This document shows positions 33,322 to 42,995 of a DNA stretch of 64,000 nt, piece after piece. Below the pieces are notes generated by a model. The model made no database searches. It saw only the letters and a program-made list of their open reading frames with translations, and was not told where the DNA came from. Source of the stretch: Flavobacteria bacterium BBFL7 (lineage in GTDB: Bacteria > Bacteroidota > Bacteroidia > Flavobacteriales > Flavobacteriaceae); assembly GCA_000153385.1 (NCBI GenBank), contig CH672374.1:442946-506945 (forward strand), read 5' to 3'. A program made the translations under genes and the position numbers. Numbering within the stretch: the stretch's first letter is position 1; each line of letters begins with the position of its first letter.

Positions 33322-36240
33322 TTACTCAACAATCAACTTCTCTACCTTTTGTCCTAGGTCACTTTGAATAGTTACAAAATAGATTCCTGAACTTAGATTT
33401 TCTAAAGAAACACGTTGATCAGTTGAATTACCAGTAAAGTTGGTTTGCGATAGCATTCTACCATTGATATCTATAATAGTGGCACTTTTTAAACGATTTG
33501 CAGCGCTTAAGTTGATAAAACTACTTGCAGGATTAGGATGAACTTTAATACTAGAATCTGTCGTTTCTCCTATGCTTGCCGTGCTCATTACCGTTACCGT
33601 TTCGGTATTTGTGATAATAGGGAAATTGAAGTCAAAGAAAATCTCTGCTGTATTATCAAAAGTATCTCCAGCTACCAGAGTATTTAATGTCTTGATTTTA
33701 AATAGTACATAACCATCGTTAGTCGCATCATTAAAATCCAGATTAATGTCTTCATGAATAAATTCTACCACATTGATATCTCTCACACGAGTATAATAAT
33801 CGTGACTACCACCTAGCGGAATCAACGTCGAGATATCAAATTGTGTTAAGTCAATTTCATCTTTAACAACAATGTTAACCGCACTTGCCGTTCCCGTATT
33901 CTCAAAACGAATCATGTAGTGAACATATTCTCCAACATCACTCGGATCGATCGTTTCGCCTTCTAGACAAGTTTTATCATTAGGATCATAAGAATTGACT
34001 ACCGTTTGATCAAATACCATCACATTATCTGCCGGCATGGCGTCTGTTCCAATTCCTGTAACCGTTCCTGTAAAAGTGAGCATATCTCCACCATTTAAAG
34101 GATTGACAGTTGCCGTAGGCGTATTCAAAGTCATGGTAAATTCATACTCTTCCATTTGGAAAGGTTGTAGATTACTAAATGACCAACTCAACTGATTGCT
34201 TGGAGTATTTCCAGCATTTGGATTAGAGGAAAGTAATGTCATAAAATCTTCTTCAAAATCTAGAGTAACAGAACCACTTGATGTTACATTTCCTTTATTC
34301 TTAACAACTACTTTATAGTCTGTATCAAAACCTGGCCTTGCTTGTTCTAATGGTACAACGATTATTTCTAGATCTTCTATAGAACCATTTGCGGTTACAC
34401 AAAAATCTTGAGTAAATGGACTGGCTTGAGTTGGGAAATCTACCACTACATTTGCTGGAGAGAAGTTCCAGTAGGTTGGATTTTCTGGGTTTGGGGTTAT
34501 GGTGTGTTGACCGTCAGCGACTGGGACATAATATGCTCCTTGCTGATTTGAAGAAATAGAGCCTGATATTATTCCATCTGTTGCTGTAAAATTAAAGTAG
34601 GAAAATACCGGATACGTTGGGTCACAGCCATTGTTATCTGTGTCGATAGAAACTCCTCCTTGAATTTCATTGAAAGTTCCTCCTGGTGTAAAGGAGCAGT
34701 AAGAGTTGACCACAACTTGAGTTGATACTAGATTTCGAAAAAAGGGAATATCTTCATCATTAGCACAGATGTAATTCAAATTTGGGTTTTCTAAGCTTGT
34801 TCCAAATGATGAAACACCCAAAGAAGCAAATGTCCATCCATTAGATATACTGTCAGAAGTTTTAAATGAAATACTTTCTAATAATAAGTTTCTTGTGATA
34901 TTAAATTGAATTATATCTCGTTGAGACCCTAAATCTAATGCGATTATTTGAGATTGATCAAGATATATATTTTCCAATTCTAAATTATTGGTCAAGTCGA
35001 TTGAAGGTAAGGCAACATTCCCTAAACGTAGACCTTCTAAAATTGTATTTTGAGAAAAATCAATTGGAGTTGTAATAATTGAATTATTAGTAAAATTAAA
35101 CCATTCAAGTTGCTGATTAGCGGTTAAATCAATACTTTGAAGGTTAGGTAAAGAAATCAAATCAATAGCCAATAATGCCATATTTGAAGAAACATCCACA
35201 ATACTAATCTGGCCTAAATCATTCAAAACCAAATTTTCTAACAATACCATATTGGTTAAATCCAACGAGCTCAAAAAGTTATTATTTTCAAGATTTAACT
35301 GCTTTAGATTTGTATTACTTAATAAATTTAGTGAGGATGCTCTAAAATTTGAAATTTGTAGTTCTTCGAGTAAAGAATTAAGAGTTAAATCAATTGAATT
35401 CAATAAAGGTAGGTTCGTAAGTTTTAAATCGTTAAGCTGTGGACTATTAGAAAAGTTAAGCGAAGTTATATTTTGATTTGATCCTACTCCAGTAGTATTA
35501 ATAATAAATTCTTTTAAATTTGAAAGAATTGCCAAAGAACTTGAATCAAACTGTAGAGAAGGAATATTTATTTGCTCCAGTAATGTATTATTATTAACAC
35601 CTAAAACACCTACAAAATTTCCTTTTAACTCTATTGTTTTGAGCATATTCAAACTACTGATATCAGGAACTGATAAACTTGAATCAGGTTTTATCTTCAG
35701 TACAATTAATTGATTTAAAGTATTAAAATTAAATGCGTTGGCACCTAGATTTCCTTCTAAATTTAAGGTTGTCAATGTATTTAATCCACTTAAATTAGAA
35801 TTAAACACAACAGAATTTGTCTCAATACTTAACTCTAAAAGCGAACCTGAGTTGAAGTTAATTGAAATAGTTTGATTGTTATCCAACTTTAAACGTTCTA
35901 AATTTAGTAGTAAACTTAAGTCTCCTCCTACATCAGAAAAGTTGTTCATTGAAAGGTTTAATAAATTTGGAAAATTGCTAAGGTCGTCGATGACTACTGT
36001 ATTGGGGTAATTTAAAACATTTAAACTAAGAGACGTTATAACTGCAGCCTCACTCACTTGAATAGCTCCATCTGAATTAGTATCTATCAAAGAGTCTGCA
36101 ACTCCATCTCCGTTGGAATCTACTGTTACTCTATTAACAAGTAAATTAGCTAAAAAAGCATCGCTGAAGGTTATATTTTGGGCAATTGAAGTAGTACAAC
36201 ATAGAATAAACAAACAAAGTATTACTTTTTTCATAATCAA
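33322..36240 (-). CDS. Leucine-rich-repeat T9SS type A secreted protein
   Basis: A 972-residue secreted protein. After the signal peptide (KKVILCLFILCCTTSIAQ) comes a short acidic segment like an EF-hand or dockerin (DSNGDGVADSLIDTNSDGAI), then irregular leucine-rich repeats from about residue 65 to 480 (for example LTNMVLLENLVLNDLGQIS). These are followed by a DUF11-like segment (DTDYKVVVKNKGNVTSSGSV), a DUF7619-type domain (SYDPNDKTCLEGETI, IRFENTGTASA), and a type A T9SS sorting domain (VHPNPASSFINLS, SSGIYFVTIQSD). It starts with M-I-M, so either Met may be used. Adhesion or ligand binding is likely but unproven. Confidence 0.9.
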   Translation of the reverse strand: MIMKKVILCLFILCCTTSIAQNITFSDAFLANLLVNRVTVDSNGDGVADSLIDTNSDGAIQVSEAAVITSLSLNVLNYPNTVVIDDLSNFPNLLNLSMNNFSDVGGDLSLLLNLERLKLDNNQTISINFNSGSLLELSIETNSVVFNSNLSGLNTLTTLNLEGNLGANAFNFNTLNQLIVLKIKPDSSLSVPDISSLNMLKTIELKGNFVGVLGVNNNTLLEQINIPSLQFDSSSLAILSNLKEFIINTTGVGSNQNITSLNFSNSPQLNDLKLTNLPLLNSIDLTLNSLLEELQISNFRASSLNLLSNTNLKQLNLENNNFLSSLDLTNMVLLENLVLNDLGQISIVDVSSNMALLAIDLISLPNLQSIDLTANQQLEWFNFTNNSIITTPIDFSQNTILEGLRLGNVALPSIDLTNNLELENIYLDQSQIIALDLGSQRDIIQFNITRNLLLESISFKTSDSISNGWTFASLGVSSFGTSLENPNLNYICANDEDIPFFRNLVSTQVVVNSYCSFTPGGTFNEIQGGVSIDTDNNGCDPTYPVFSYFNFTATDGIISGSISSNQQGAYYVPVADGQHTITPNPENPTYWNFSPANVVVDFPTQASPFTQDFCVTANGSIEDLEIIVVPLEQARPGFDTDYKVVVKNKGNVTSSGSVTLDFEEDFMTLLSSNPNAGNTPSNQLSWSFSNLQPFQMEEYEFTMTLNTPTATVNPLNGGDMLTFTGTVTGIGTDAMPADNVMVFDQTVVNSYDPNDKTCLEGETIDPSDVGEYVHYMIRFENTGTASAVNIVVKDEIDLTQFDISTLIPLGGSHDYYTRVRDINVVEFIHEDINLDFNDATNDGYVLFKIKTLNTLVAGDTFDNTAEIFFDFNFPIITNTETVTVMSTASIGETTDSSIKVHPNPASSFINLSAANRLKSATIIDINGRMLSQTNFTGNSTDQRVSLENLSSGIYFVTIQSDLGQKVEKLIVE

Positions 36241-36405
36241 ATATTTCCTACAAATAAAAGAAAAAAACTAACTAATTAAGTGAAAAAAATCTAAAGAAAT
36301 ACCGCGTCAAACCCTTTTCATGCATCGCTGTCGCTACTTTATTTTTTTCTAATTAAAAAGAAAACTATATAGTGCTATTAAAAAGATCGAGAGAGGCAAT
36401 CACCG

Positions 36406-36425
36406 AATCCGCTATACAGCGGATT
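36406..36425. repeat. Perfect 8-bp-arm hairpin
   Basis: AATCCGCT / AGCGGATT with a four-base loop, within the non-coding block. Confidence 0.8.
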
Positions 36426-36515
36426 GACCACATTTAAAGAGTGGAACAGAAAAACTCCTTTCCTTAGATCTTGCATCCGACAAGCTTTTTAAATCCAAAG
36501 AACAAATGTTCCTTT

Positions 36516-36669
36516 CCTTGGAAAAGGAAAGGTGGTCTCGGCACAGCCGAGATCGGAAAGGATCGATGCGGTGTTGGTTTGAGAGATAGGATAAAATCTA
36601 TAGAAGTAATCCAGCACCGCATCAACCACTCCGAGATTTCTGCGAAATCCCACCTCGCGTTTTCTAAGG
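36516..36669. repeat. Large imperfect inverted repeat, possible MITE-like element
   Basis: The left arm (36516-36576) and the reverse complement of the right arm (36612-36669) align over about 60 bases, anchored by CCTTxGAAAA, AGGTGG and a 9-base perfect match GATGCGGTG / CACCGCATC (36565-36573 and 36615-36623). Each arm also contains its own smaller hairpin. No transposase is present, so a non-autonomous or decayed element is one reading, and a structured RNA is another. Confidence 0.6.
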
Positions 36670-36739
36670 CGAGGAGCTACTTCTTTGATTCCAGGAAGTC
36701 TTGAAATTTGCAGTTTAAAAAATTTGGAATTTCCGCAAT

Positions 36740-36770
36740 ATGTAAAAGTTGCGTTAGCAAGCTTTTACAT
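36740..36770 (-). terminator. Hairpin spanning the icmF stop codon
   Basis: ATGTAAAAGTTGC / GCAA-G-CTTTTACAT with a four-base loop and one bulged base. No T-tract follows directly on the minus strand (the nearest T-run is about 20 bases on), so it is a weak terminator candidate or an mRNA-stabilising hairpin. Confidence 0.4.
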
Positions 36771-39700
36771 GTTACGGCGGTACTGTCCACCTACTTCAAA
36801 TAACGCATCAGTGATTTGCCCCAAAGTACAAATCTTAGTTGCTTCCATTAAGTGTTCAAAGATGTTGCCTTGTTGTACGGCTGCTTCTTGAATTTTAGAA
36901 AGTTGTTCTTGTTGCGCTTTCGCATGAGCGGAATGTAAATTATCCTTAGTAGCAATTTGAGCTTGTTTCTCTTCTTCTGTCGCACGGATCACCTCAGCTG
37001 GTAAAACCGTTGGGCTTCCTTTTGAACTCAAGAAGGTGTTCACTCCTATAATAGGAAATTCACCTGTATGTTTCAACATTTCATAGTGCATCGATTCTTC
37101 TTGAATCTTACTGCGCTGGTACATGGTTTCCATCGCTCCTAGTACGCCACCACGTTCTGTAATGCGATCAAATTCCTCTAGTACAGCAGCTTCTACAAGA
37201 TCGGTCAACTCTTCAATGATAAATGCTCCTTGAATAGGGTTCTCATTTTTGGCAAGACCTAATTCTTTGTTAATAATCAACTGAATCGCCATCGCACGTC
37301 TTACAGATTCTTCTGTAGGTGTCGTAATCGCCTCATCATAAGCGTTTGTATGCAACGAGTTACAGTTATCATTAATCGCGTAAAGTGCTTGCAATGTCGT
37401 ACGTATATCGTTGAAATCAATCTCTTGTGCATGTAGAGAACGACCACTAGTCTGAATGTGGTATTTCAACATTTGTGCACGAGAGTTAGCACCGTATTTG
37501 TTCTTCATCGCTTTGGCCCAAATCTTTCTTGCCACACGACCAATCACTGAGTATTCTGGATCGATACCGTTTGAGAAGAAGAAACTCAAGTTAGGACCAA
37601 ATTTATTGATATCCATTCCACGACTTAGGTAGTATTCTACATAAGTGAATCCGTTGGCTAGTGTAAAGGCTAATTGTGTAATAGGATTTGCTCCAGCTTC
37701 TGCGATGTGGTATCCTGAAATAGATACACTATAGAAGTTACGTACTTTCTCTTCAATGAAGTACTGCTGTACGTCACCCATTAAACGCAAAGCAAATTCT
37801 GTAGAGAAAATACAGGTGTTTTGTGCCTGATCTTCTTTTAAGATATCTGCTTGAACAGTACCACGTACTTGCGCTAAGGTTTCTATCTTGATTCTTTGAT
37901 AATCTGCTGGATCTAGGATTTGATCTCCAGTTAAACCGAGAAGCATCAAACCTAAACCGTCGTTTCCTTCAGGCAGTTTGCTGGTATCAACCTGTCCGTT
38001 TTTAGAATATACTTTTTCGCCTTGAGCGTTTAAATAAGAAGGACGCTCAACGCCATTATCATCATAAACTTCTTTGAGCTTTGCTTCTACTTTATCACCT
38101 AAACCATTCTCAGTGATAAATCGTTCACAGTTCTGGTCGATTGCAGCGTTCATAAAGAACCCTAGTAACATAGGTGCTGGACCATTAATAGTCATAGAAA
38201 CCGAGGTCATGGCGTGTGATAAATCAAATCCAGAATACAATTTCTTTGCATCATCTAGACAGCATATGCTCACACCAGCATTACCAATTTTACCATAAAT
38301 ATCTGGTCGTAATCCTGGATCATTACCGTATAAAGTCACACTATCAAAAGCAGTACTCAAACGTTTTGCAGGCATTCCTAGACTTACATAATGGAAACGC
38401 TTGTTAGTACGTTCTGGTCCACCTTCACCGGCAAACATTCTGGTAGGATCTTCTCCAGTTCTTTTAAACGGATACAATCCTGCGGTGTATGGAAATTCTC
38501 CTGGTACGTTTTCTTGCAAACACCATTTTAAAATGTCGCCCCAAGCGCTGTACTTAGGTAACGCTACTTTAGGAATCATCTTATGAGAAAGTGATTCGGT
38601 ATGTGTTTCTATCTTGATGACTTTGTCACGCACTTGAAACTCATAAATAGGCTGCTTGTATTTATTTACTTTATCATCCCAAGTTGTAATGACTTCCCAG
38701 TTGTAAGGATCGAGATCCATTTTAACTTTATCAAACTGACCTAACAACATATCTATGATCTGATTATCAGTGTCAGACTGAGCCTGTCGAAGTCCTTCTC
38801 CTTCGATTCCAGTCTTCGACAAGCTCAGACTGACATCCGTTAAAGACTCAATAGTTTTATAAATTCCGTAAAGGGTTTGAGCCACTTTAGATTGAGCTGC
38901 TGCGGTATTATCATAAGCTCGGTTACTTTCGGCAATCTCACTTAAATAACGTGTTCTTGACGGCGGAATCACAAATATTTTTTCGCTTTGCGCTTTATTA
39001 AGTTCATTAGTAGAACTTAAATCCACACCTGTTTTTTCGTTTACTTCGGTCATTAATGCTTCGTACAAAGCATTCATTCCTGGATCGTTAAATTGACTAG
39101 CGATGGTACCATGAACTGGTAAAGTTGCAGGATCTGTTTCCCAAAGATTATGGTTGCGCTGGTATTGTTTTTTTACATCACGCAACGCATCGAGTGATCC
39201 TCTTTTATCAAATTTGTTGATGGCTACCACATCGGCAAAGTCCAGCATATCGATTTTCTCTAGCTGTGTCGCTGCACCAAATTCTGGTGTCATTACGTAT
39301 AATGATACATCGCTGTGTTCTAGGATTTCGGTATCGCTCTGCCCTATTCCACTAGTTTCTAAAATGATTAAATCATAGTCTGCTGCTTTTAACACATCAA
39401 CTGCTTCTTGTACATGTTTAGAAAGTGCTAGATTAGATTGTCTAGTTGCTAGCGATCTCATATAAACGCGATTGTTATTGATAGCATTCATGCGTATTCT
39501 ATCACCTAATAATGCACCACCAGTTTTACGCTTTGATGGATCTACTGATATGATTCCAATGTTTTTCTCAGGAAAATCGATTAAAAATCTACGAATCAAT
39601 TCATCTACAAGAGATGATTTACCAGCACCACCAGTTCCTGTAATTCCTAGTACTGGCGTTCCTTCTAGATCTTTTTCGTTAAATTGAAATTCAGATAAAA

Positions 39701-40259
39701 ACTCTTCGTGTCTATTTTCTGCAAGTGAAATTAATCTTGCGATAGTAGGCACGTGTTTTTCTTTTAATAATTCTTTAGTGGAACCATTTTTTCCTTGTTT
39801 CGCTTCCGCGAAAGCCGGAACAGGAACATCACATTGCTGTACTAGGTCATTGATCATACCTTGCAATCCCATCTCGCGGCCATCATCTGGAGCATAAATA
39901 CGAGTGATTCCATAATCCATCAATTCTTTGATTTCAGATGGTAGAATCACGCCACCACCACCACCAAAAATCTTGATGTGACCAGCACCTTTCTCTACAA
40001 GCAAATCACGCATGTATTTAAAATACTCGTTATGTCCACCTTGATAAGAAGTCATGGCGATACCATTTGCATCTTCCTGAATAGCAGTGTTTACCACTTC
40101 TTCTACACTTCTATCGTGACCTAAGTGAATGACTTCGCAACCGGTAGACTGAATGATACGTCGCATGATATTAATCGCTGCATCGTGACCGTCAAAAAGG
40201 CTGGCAGCCGTTACTATTCTTACTTTATGAACTGGAACGTATGGTGTTTGATCTTGCAT
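36765..40259 (-). CDS. icmF: Fused isobutyryl-CoA mutase IcmF (B12-binding, G-protein chaperone and mutase domains)
   Basis: A 1164-residue protein in the IcmF order: N-terminal cobalamin-binding domain ([16 protein letters not shown]), MeaB-like GTPase ([20 protein letters not shown], about residue 205 on), then the acyl-CoA mutase barrel. The segment [18 protein letters not shown] is typical of IcmF and replaces the Tyr-containing motif of methylmalonyl-CoA mutase, so isobutyryl/n-butyryl-CoA is the likely substrate pair. Repeat-derived insertions lie in frame: palindrome variants near residues 148-153 and 1110-1115 and a 65-bp palindromic element at residues about 475-496, all in linkers or near the C-terminus. 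A -7 box lies upstream at 40285. Confidence 0.93.
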   Translation of the reverse strand: MQDQTPYVPVHKVRIVTAASLFDGHDAAINIMRRIIQSTGCEVIHLGHDRSVEEVVNTAIQEDANGIAMTSYQGGHNEYFKYMRDLLVEKGAGHIKIFGGGGGVILPSEIKELMDYGITRIYAPDDGREMGLQGMINDLVQQCDVPVPAFAEAKQGKNGSTKELLKEKHVPTIARLISLAENRHEEFLSEFQFNEKDLEGTPVLGITGTGGAGKSSLVDELIRRFLIDFPEKNIGIISVDPSKRKTGGALLGDRIRMNAINNNRVYMRSLATRQSNLALSKHVQEAVDVLKAADYDLIILETSGIGQSDTEILEHSDVSLYVMTPEFGAATQLEKIDMLDFADVVAINKFDKRGSLDALRDVKKQYQRNHNLWETDPATLPVHGTIASQFNDPGMNALYEALMTEVNEKTGVDLSSTNELNKAQSEKIFVIPPSRTRYLSEIAESNRAYDNTAAAQSKVAQTLYGIYKTIESLTDVSLSLSKTGIEGEGLRQAQSDTDNQIIDMLLGQFDKVKMDLDPYNWEVITTWDDKVNKYKQPIYEFQVRDKVIKIETHTESLSHKMIPKVALPKYSAWGDILKWCLQENVPGEFPYTAGLYPFKRTGEDPTRMFAGEGGPERTNKRFHYVSLGMPAKRLSTAFDSVTLYGNDPGLRPDIYGKIGNAGVSICCLDDAKKLYSGFDLSHAMTSVSMTINGPAPMLLGFFMNAAIDQNCERFITENGLGDKVEAKLKEVYDDNGVERPSYLNAQGEKVYSKNGQVDTSKLPEGNDGLGLMLLGLTGDQILDPADYQRIKIETLAQVRGTVQADILKEDQAQNTCIFSTEFALRLMGDVQQYFIEEKVRNFYSVSISGYHIAEAGANPITQLAFTLANGFTYVEYYLSRGMDINKFGPNLSFFFSNGIDPEYSVIGRVARKIWAKAMKNKYGANSRAQMLKYHIQTSGRSLHAQEIDFNDIRTTLQALYAINDNCNSLHTNAYDEAITTPTEESVRRAMAIQLIINKELGLAKNENPIQGAFIIEELTDLVEAAVLEEFDRITERGGVLGAMETMYQRSKIQEESMHYEMLKHTGEFPIIGVNTFLSSKGSPTVLPAEVIRATEEEKQAQIATKDNLHSAHAKAQQEQLSKIQEAAVQQGNIFEHLMEATKICTLGQITDALFEVGGQYRRNM
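36915..36930. repeat. Degenerate palindrome copy (13/16) in icmF
   Basis: CGCTTTCGCATGAGCG, read on the minus strand as AHAKA near the C-terminus. Confidence 0.6.
38771..38835. repeat. 65-bp palindromic element inserted in frame in icmF
   Basis: Arms of 22 bp (38771-38792 and 38814-38835) match each other's reverse complement at 20 of 22 positions and surround a 21-bp centre. The arm CTTCGACAAGCTCAGACTGA resembles a repeat that I recall as frequent between genes in many Bacteroidota. On the minus strand it is open and encodes about 22 residues ([20 protein letters not shown], then D) in the linker between the GTPase and mutase domains. Confidence 0.85.
39801..39816. repeat. Dispersed palindrome variant (14/16) in icmF
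   Basis: CGCTTCCGCGAAAGCC, read on the minus strand as AFAEA in the linker between the B12 and GTPase domains. Confidence 0.8.
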
Positions 40260-40284
40260 TATGATAATCTCATTTTATGGTTTG

Positions 40285-40292
40285 CAAAATTA
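40285..40292 (-). promoter_or_regulatory. -7 box TAATTTTG for icmF
   Basis: Exact TAnnTTTG on the minus strand, 25 bp before the icmF ATG. Confidence 0.65.
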
Positions 40293-40401
40293 CGAAATCG
40301 ATAACGTAGTAAGAGGCATTGTTTTTAAACTTTTACATTTATTTATAGTCTTAGCTTAAAGCTTATACTTCTTTACTATTTTAGAGACTTAATTCATCAT
40401 T

Positions 40402-41514
40402 ATGAAAAGTACCTTTTACCTTTTATGTTTAATCATTTGTTTTTTTACTTCTTGTAGTTCTACTGATGACAGCAGCGATGATATGATTGATGATCCAATA
40501 AATTCAACATACTTTCCACCATTAACAGGTGACACATGGGAAACGACTTCTCCCACAGATTTACAATGGGATAGCCAGAAACTTACCGATCTCAATACAT
40601 TCCTAGAAACTAATGAAACACGAGCGTTTATTGTTCTAGTTGACGGTAAGATTGTAGTAGAAGAATATTGGAATAATGATCTATTAGGTCAGCCGTTTGA
40701 TAGAAATAGCACTTGGTACTGGGCAAGTGCGGGAAAATCTCTAGCGGCGACAGTTATGGGTATTGCACAGGAAGAAGGTTATTTAAATATAGATGATAAA
40801 ACTTCTGATTATTTAGGGAATGGTTGGACCAATATGTCACAAGATAAAGAAGACCTCATCACTATTAAAAATCACCTGACTTTCACCACAGGTATCGATT
40901 ATAATGTGACCGATGAGCAGTGTTATGATTCATCATGTTTGAATTACCTTGTAGATGCTGGAAACGAGTGGTATTATCATAACGGTACCTACCTTATCAC
41001 TCATGATATTTTACAAGTCGCTACTGGAGTGACAAATAATGAATACACCAGCAGCTCTATTCTTAATAAAATAGGTATGAGTGGGCAATGGACCAATACT
41101 GCTTTGTTTACTAACGTATTTTTTAGCGATGCAAGAAGTGCCGCAAGATTTGGTTTACTTACACTAGCCGAAGGTAATTGGGATGGAACAACTATACTAG
41201 GTGATAGTGCTTATTTTAATGCCATGACAAATACCTCACAAAGTATCAATGAAGCTTATGGTTATTTATGGTGGTTGAATGGGAAAAGCACTTTAAGATT
41301 TCCAGGATCTACCGCAACTATTTCTTCATCTCTTACACCAGCTGGTCCATCTGATATGATTAGTGCACTAGGTAAAAACGGACAATTTATTGATGTCATT
41401 CCTAGTCTAGATATGGTTGTTATAAGAATGGGAAATGAACCATCGGGCAGCTTAGTGCCGGTTCTTTTTCATGATGAGATGTGGGAAAAAATGATGGACG
41501 CAATGAATGAATAA
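40402..41514 (+). CDS. Beta-lactamase-family (class C-like) serine hydrolase lipoprotein
   Basis: A 370-residue protein with a lipobox (FFTSCSSTDD) followed by a low-complexity Ser/Asp linker. The serine beta-lactamase-like fold is marked by the S-x-x-K nucleophile motif in WASAGKSLAATVMG and a Tyr-x-Asn-like region near WYYHNGTYL. Such proteins are usually D-amino peptidases or esterases. It is transcribed divergently from icmF across 142 bp, and is not visibly linked to downstream genes. Confidence 0.85.
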   Translation: MKSTFYLLCLIICFFTSCSSTDDSSDDMIDDPINSTYFPPLTGDTWETTSPTDLQWDSQKLTDLNTFLETNETRAFIVLVDGKIVVEEYWNNDLLGQPFDRNSTWYWASAGKSLAATVMGIAQEEGYLNIDDKTSDYLGNGWTNMSQDKEDLITIKNHLTFTTGIDYNVTDEQCYDSSCLNYLVDAGNEWYYHNGTYLITHDILQVATGVTNNEYTSSSILNKIGMSGQWTNTALFTNVFFSDARSAARFGLLTLAEGNWDGTTILGDSAYFNAMTNTSQSINEAYGYLWWLNGKSTLRFPGSTATISSSLTPAGPSDMISALGKNGQFIDVIPSLDMVVIRMGNEPSGSLVPVLFHDEMWEKMMDAMNE

Positions 41515-41561
41515 AGCACTAAAGTTTTGTTAGATACAGTATAGCTATGATTATTCAATAT

Positions 41562-41569
41562 TATTTTTG
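41562..41569 (+). promoter_or_regulatory. -7 box TATTTTTG for DUF1206 gene
   Basis: Exact TAnnTTTG match, 18 bp before the TTG start at 41588. Confidence 0.6.
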
Positions 41570-41587
41570 TTAGAATTAAAATAAATA

Positions 41588-42364
41588 TTGAAAAACTACA
41601 GACGATTTGCCAGAATAGGAATTGCTACTAAAGGAGCCGTTTTTTTGTTAATGGGTATTACAGCACTCATTACTGCATTCCAACTTACTTATGCACTTAA
41701 AAGTGGTGATGATGTTCTTAAATGGATCTCTCATCTTAGTTTTGGGTGGTTTTTGATTTTATTGATGAGTATAGGTCTAGCAGGTTATATCTTCTCAAGA
41801 TTCTTTTTAACCTTCAATAAGGGTGATTATGATGGTGATGATGGGAAACCAACTTTCCGTAGAGCAGCATATTTTATAAATGGTATTGGGTATTGTTTGT
41901 TGCTATTTAGCTGTTTGAAATTACTTTTTGGAATGCCTGATGACGATGGAAATCCCGGTTGGAAGATTATGATTTTACAATCTGTGTGGGGAAAAATCAT
42001 CGTGTTTATTATCGCCGTAGGACTTGCTGTAAGTGCCGTAAATGAATGGTGGATCTCATTTTCTACCATGATGGATAAAATGACTCATAAAGAGAATCTT
42101 ACGGATCATCAATACAAATACTTAATGTTACTAGGTCGTATAGGAAGATTCAGCCGTGGAATTGTATTTGCTGTTTTCTCCTATATTCTTGCTAGATCTG
42201 CATATTACAACATGCAAAACTTACCTAAAGGTGCAGACGCTGCATTTGCTTTCATGCATGTCGAGTATGGTGCGATTATAATGGGACTGGTTTCCACTGG
42301 CGTCCTATTTTACGGTCTTTTTTTAATACTAAGTTCAAAATACAGGAATATACCTATTAGGTAA
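41588..42364 (+). CDS. DUF1206 family membrane protein, TTG start
   Basis: A 258-residue protein with six membrane helices arranged as repeated pairs, as in DUF1206 (FARIGIATKGAVFLLMGITA; later GRIGRFSRGIVFAVFSYILA). The start codon is TTG at 41588: the first in-frame ATG would remove the conserved ARIGIATKG segment, and a -7 box lies just upstream. The next gene starts 4 bp after its stop. No biochemical role is known for the family. Confidence 0.85.
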   Translation: MKNYRRFARIGIATKGAVFLLMGITALITAFQLTYALKSGDDVLKWISHLSFGWFLILLMSIGLAGYIFSRFFLTFNKGDYDGDDGKPTFRRAAYFINGIGYCLLLFSCLKLLFGMPDDDGNPGWKIMILQSVWGKIIVFIIAVGLAVSAVNEWWISFSTMMDKMTHKENLTDHQYKYLMLLGRIGRFSRGIVFAVFSYILARSAYYNMQNLPKGADAAFAFMHVEYGAIIMGLVSTGVLFYGLFLILSSKYRNIPIR

Positions 42365-42368
42365 GATT

Positions 42369-42821
42369 ATGAAAGATCTCGCACCCAACCATAGAATTAA
42401 TAAAACATTCTTACCTGTATTGATAACTTCAATAGGTTGTATCATATTAATAATTGCTCTTAAAGATCACTTATTTTTTTTAGGACCGGTTATACTATTG
42501 ACCATTATTATAGGATATCTATTTGCTAGACAATCTTATAATAACCATGCAAACGCTTTCTATGATTCTGAGTTTTTGTATCTCACCTATCAAAGTGGTA
42601 CTATCAAAATAAAATTACAAGACATTCAAACTCTAAGGTTGTCTAAAGCCAATGTTAAATTGATGGGTATTCCCTATAACAATTATATGATCACCTATCA
42701 AAATGAGGACCGATCAAAAAATTCCTATAGCTTTTTGGTGAACTCTATCAACCACAACATTGAATCATTTGAGAAAATGATCAACTACTATTCACCTAAC
42801 ACTAGAATAGATCGCTATTAG
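42369..42821 (+). CDS. Hypothetical membrane protein with C-terminal PH-like region
   Basis: A 150-residue protein. Two membrane helices (about residues 15-30 and 35-53) are followed by a beta-rich segment (IKIKLQDIQTLRLSKANVKL to NSYSFLVNSINHNIESFEKM) that looks like a bacterial PH-type domain, judged from the alternation pattern and terminal helix. Probably co-transcribed with the DUF1206 gene. It resembles the 154-residue protein at 53659-54123 in architecture. Confidence 0.7.
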   Translation: MKDLAPNHRINKTFLPVLITSIGCIILIIALKDHLFFLGPVILLTIIIGYLFARQSYNNHANAFYDSEFLYLTYQSGTIKIKLQDIQTLRLSKANVKLMGIPYNNYMITYQNEDRSKNSYSFLVNSINHNIESFEKMINYYSPNTRIDRY

Positions 42822-42833
42822 AATATGAATATC

Positions 42834-42849
42834 TGCTTTCGCAAAAGCG
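42834..42849. repeat. Dispersed palindrome variant (14/16), intergenic
   Basis: TGCTTTCGCAAAAGCG, 13 bp after a stop codon. Confidence 0.85.
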
Positions 42850-42995
42850 TATATAATCAACTGATAAGATTTATTAAAAAATTGATGTTTCATAGATTAT
42901 AAATGAGAACATTCTCAAATACGTTTAGATGTGATAAAGAAGTTATAAATCTTCACAAATAATTAAGAATTGAAAATTCTATCTTCACATGCAAT

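Larger units (their letters stand above)
36241..36764. other. 524-bp non-coding block with multiple inverted repeats
   Basis: No convincing gene lies here; the short open frames cross hairpin sequence and lack family signal. The middle, from about 36390 to 36700, is less AT-rich than its surroundings and contains the hairpin at 36406-36425, the direct repeat TCCTTTCCTT (about 36457 and 36510), and the large imperfect inverted repeat at 36516-36669. The end nearest icmF adds a hairpin across its stop codon (36740-36770). Confidence 0.8.

Noticed and set aside
36471..36891. Short plus-strand open frames across the non-coding block and icmF end
   Set aside because: They run through hairpin sequence and antisense icmF codons and show no family signal or start context.
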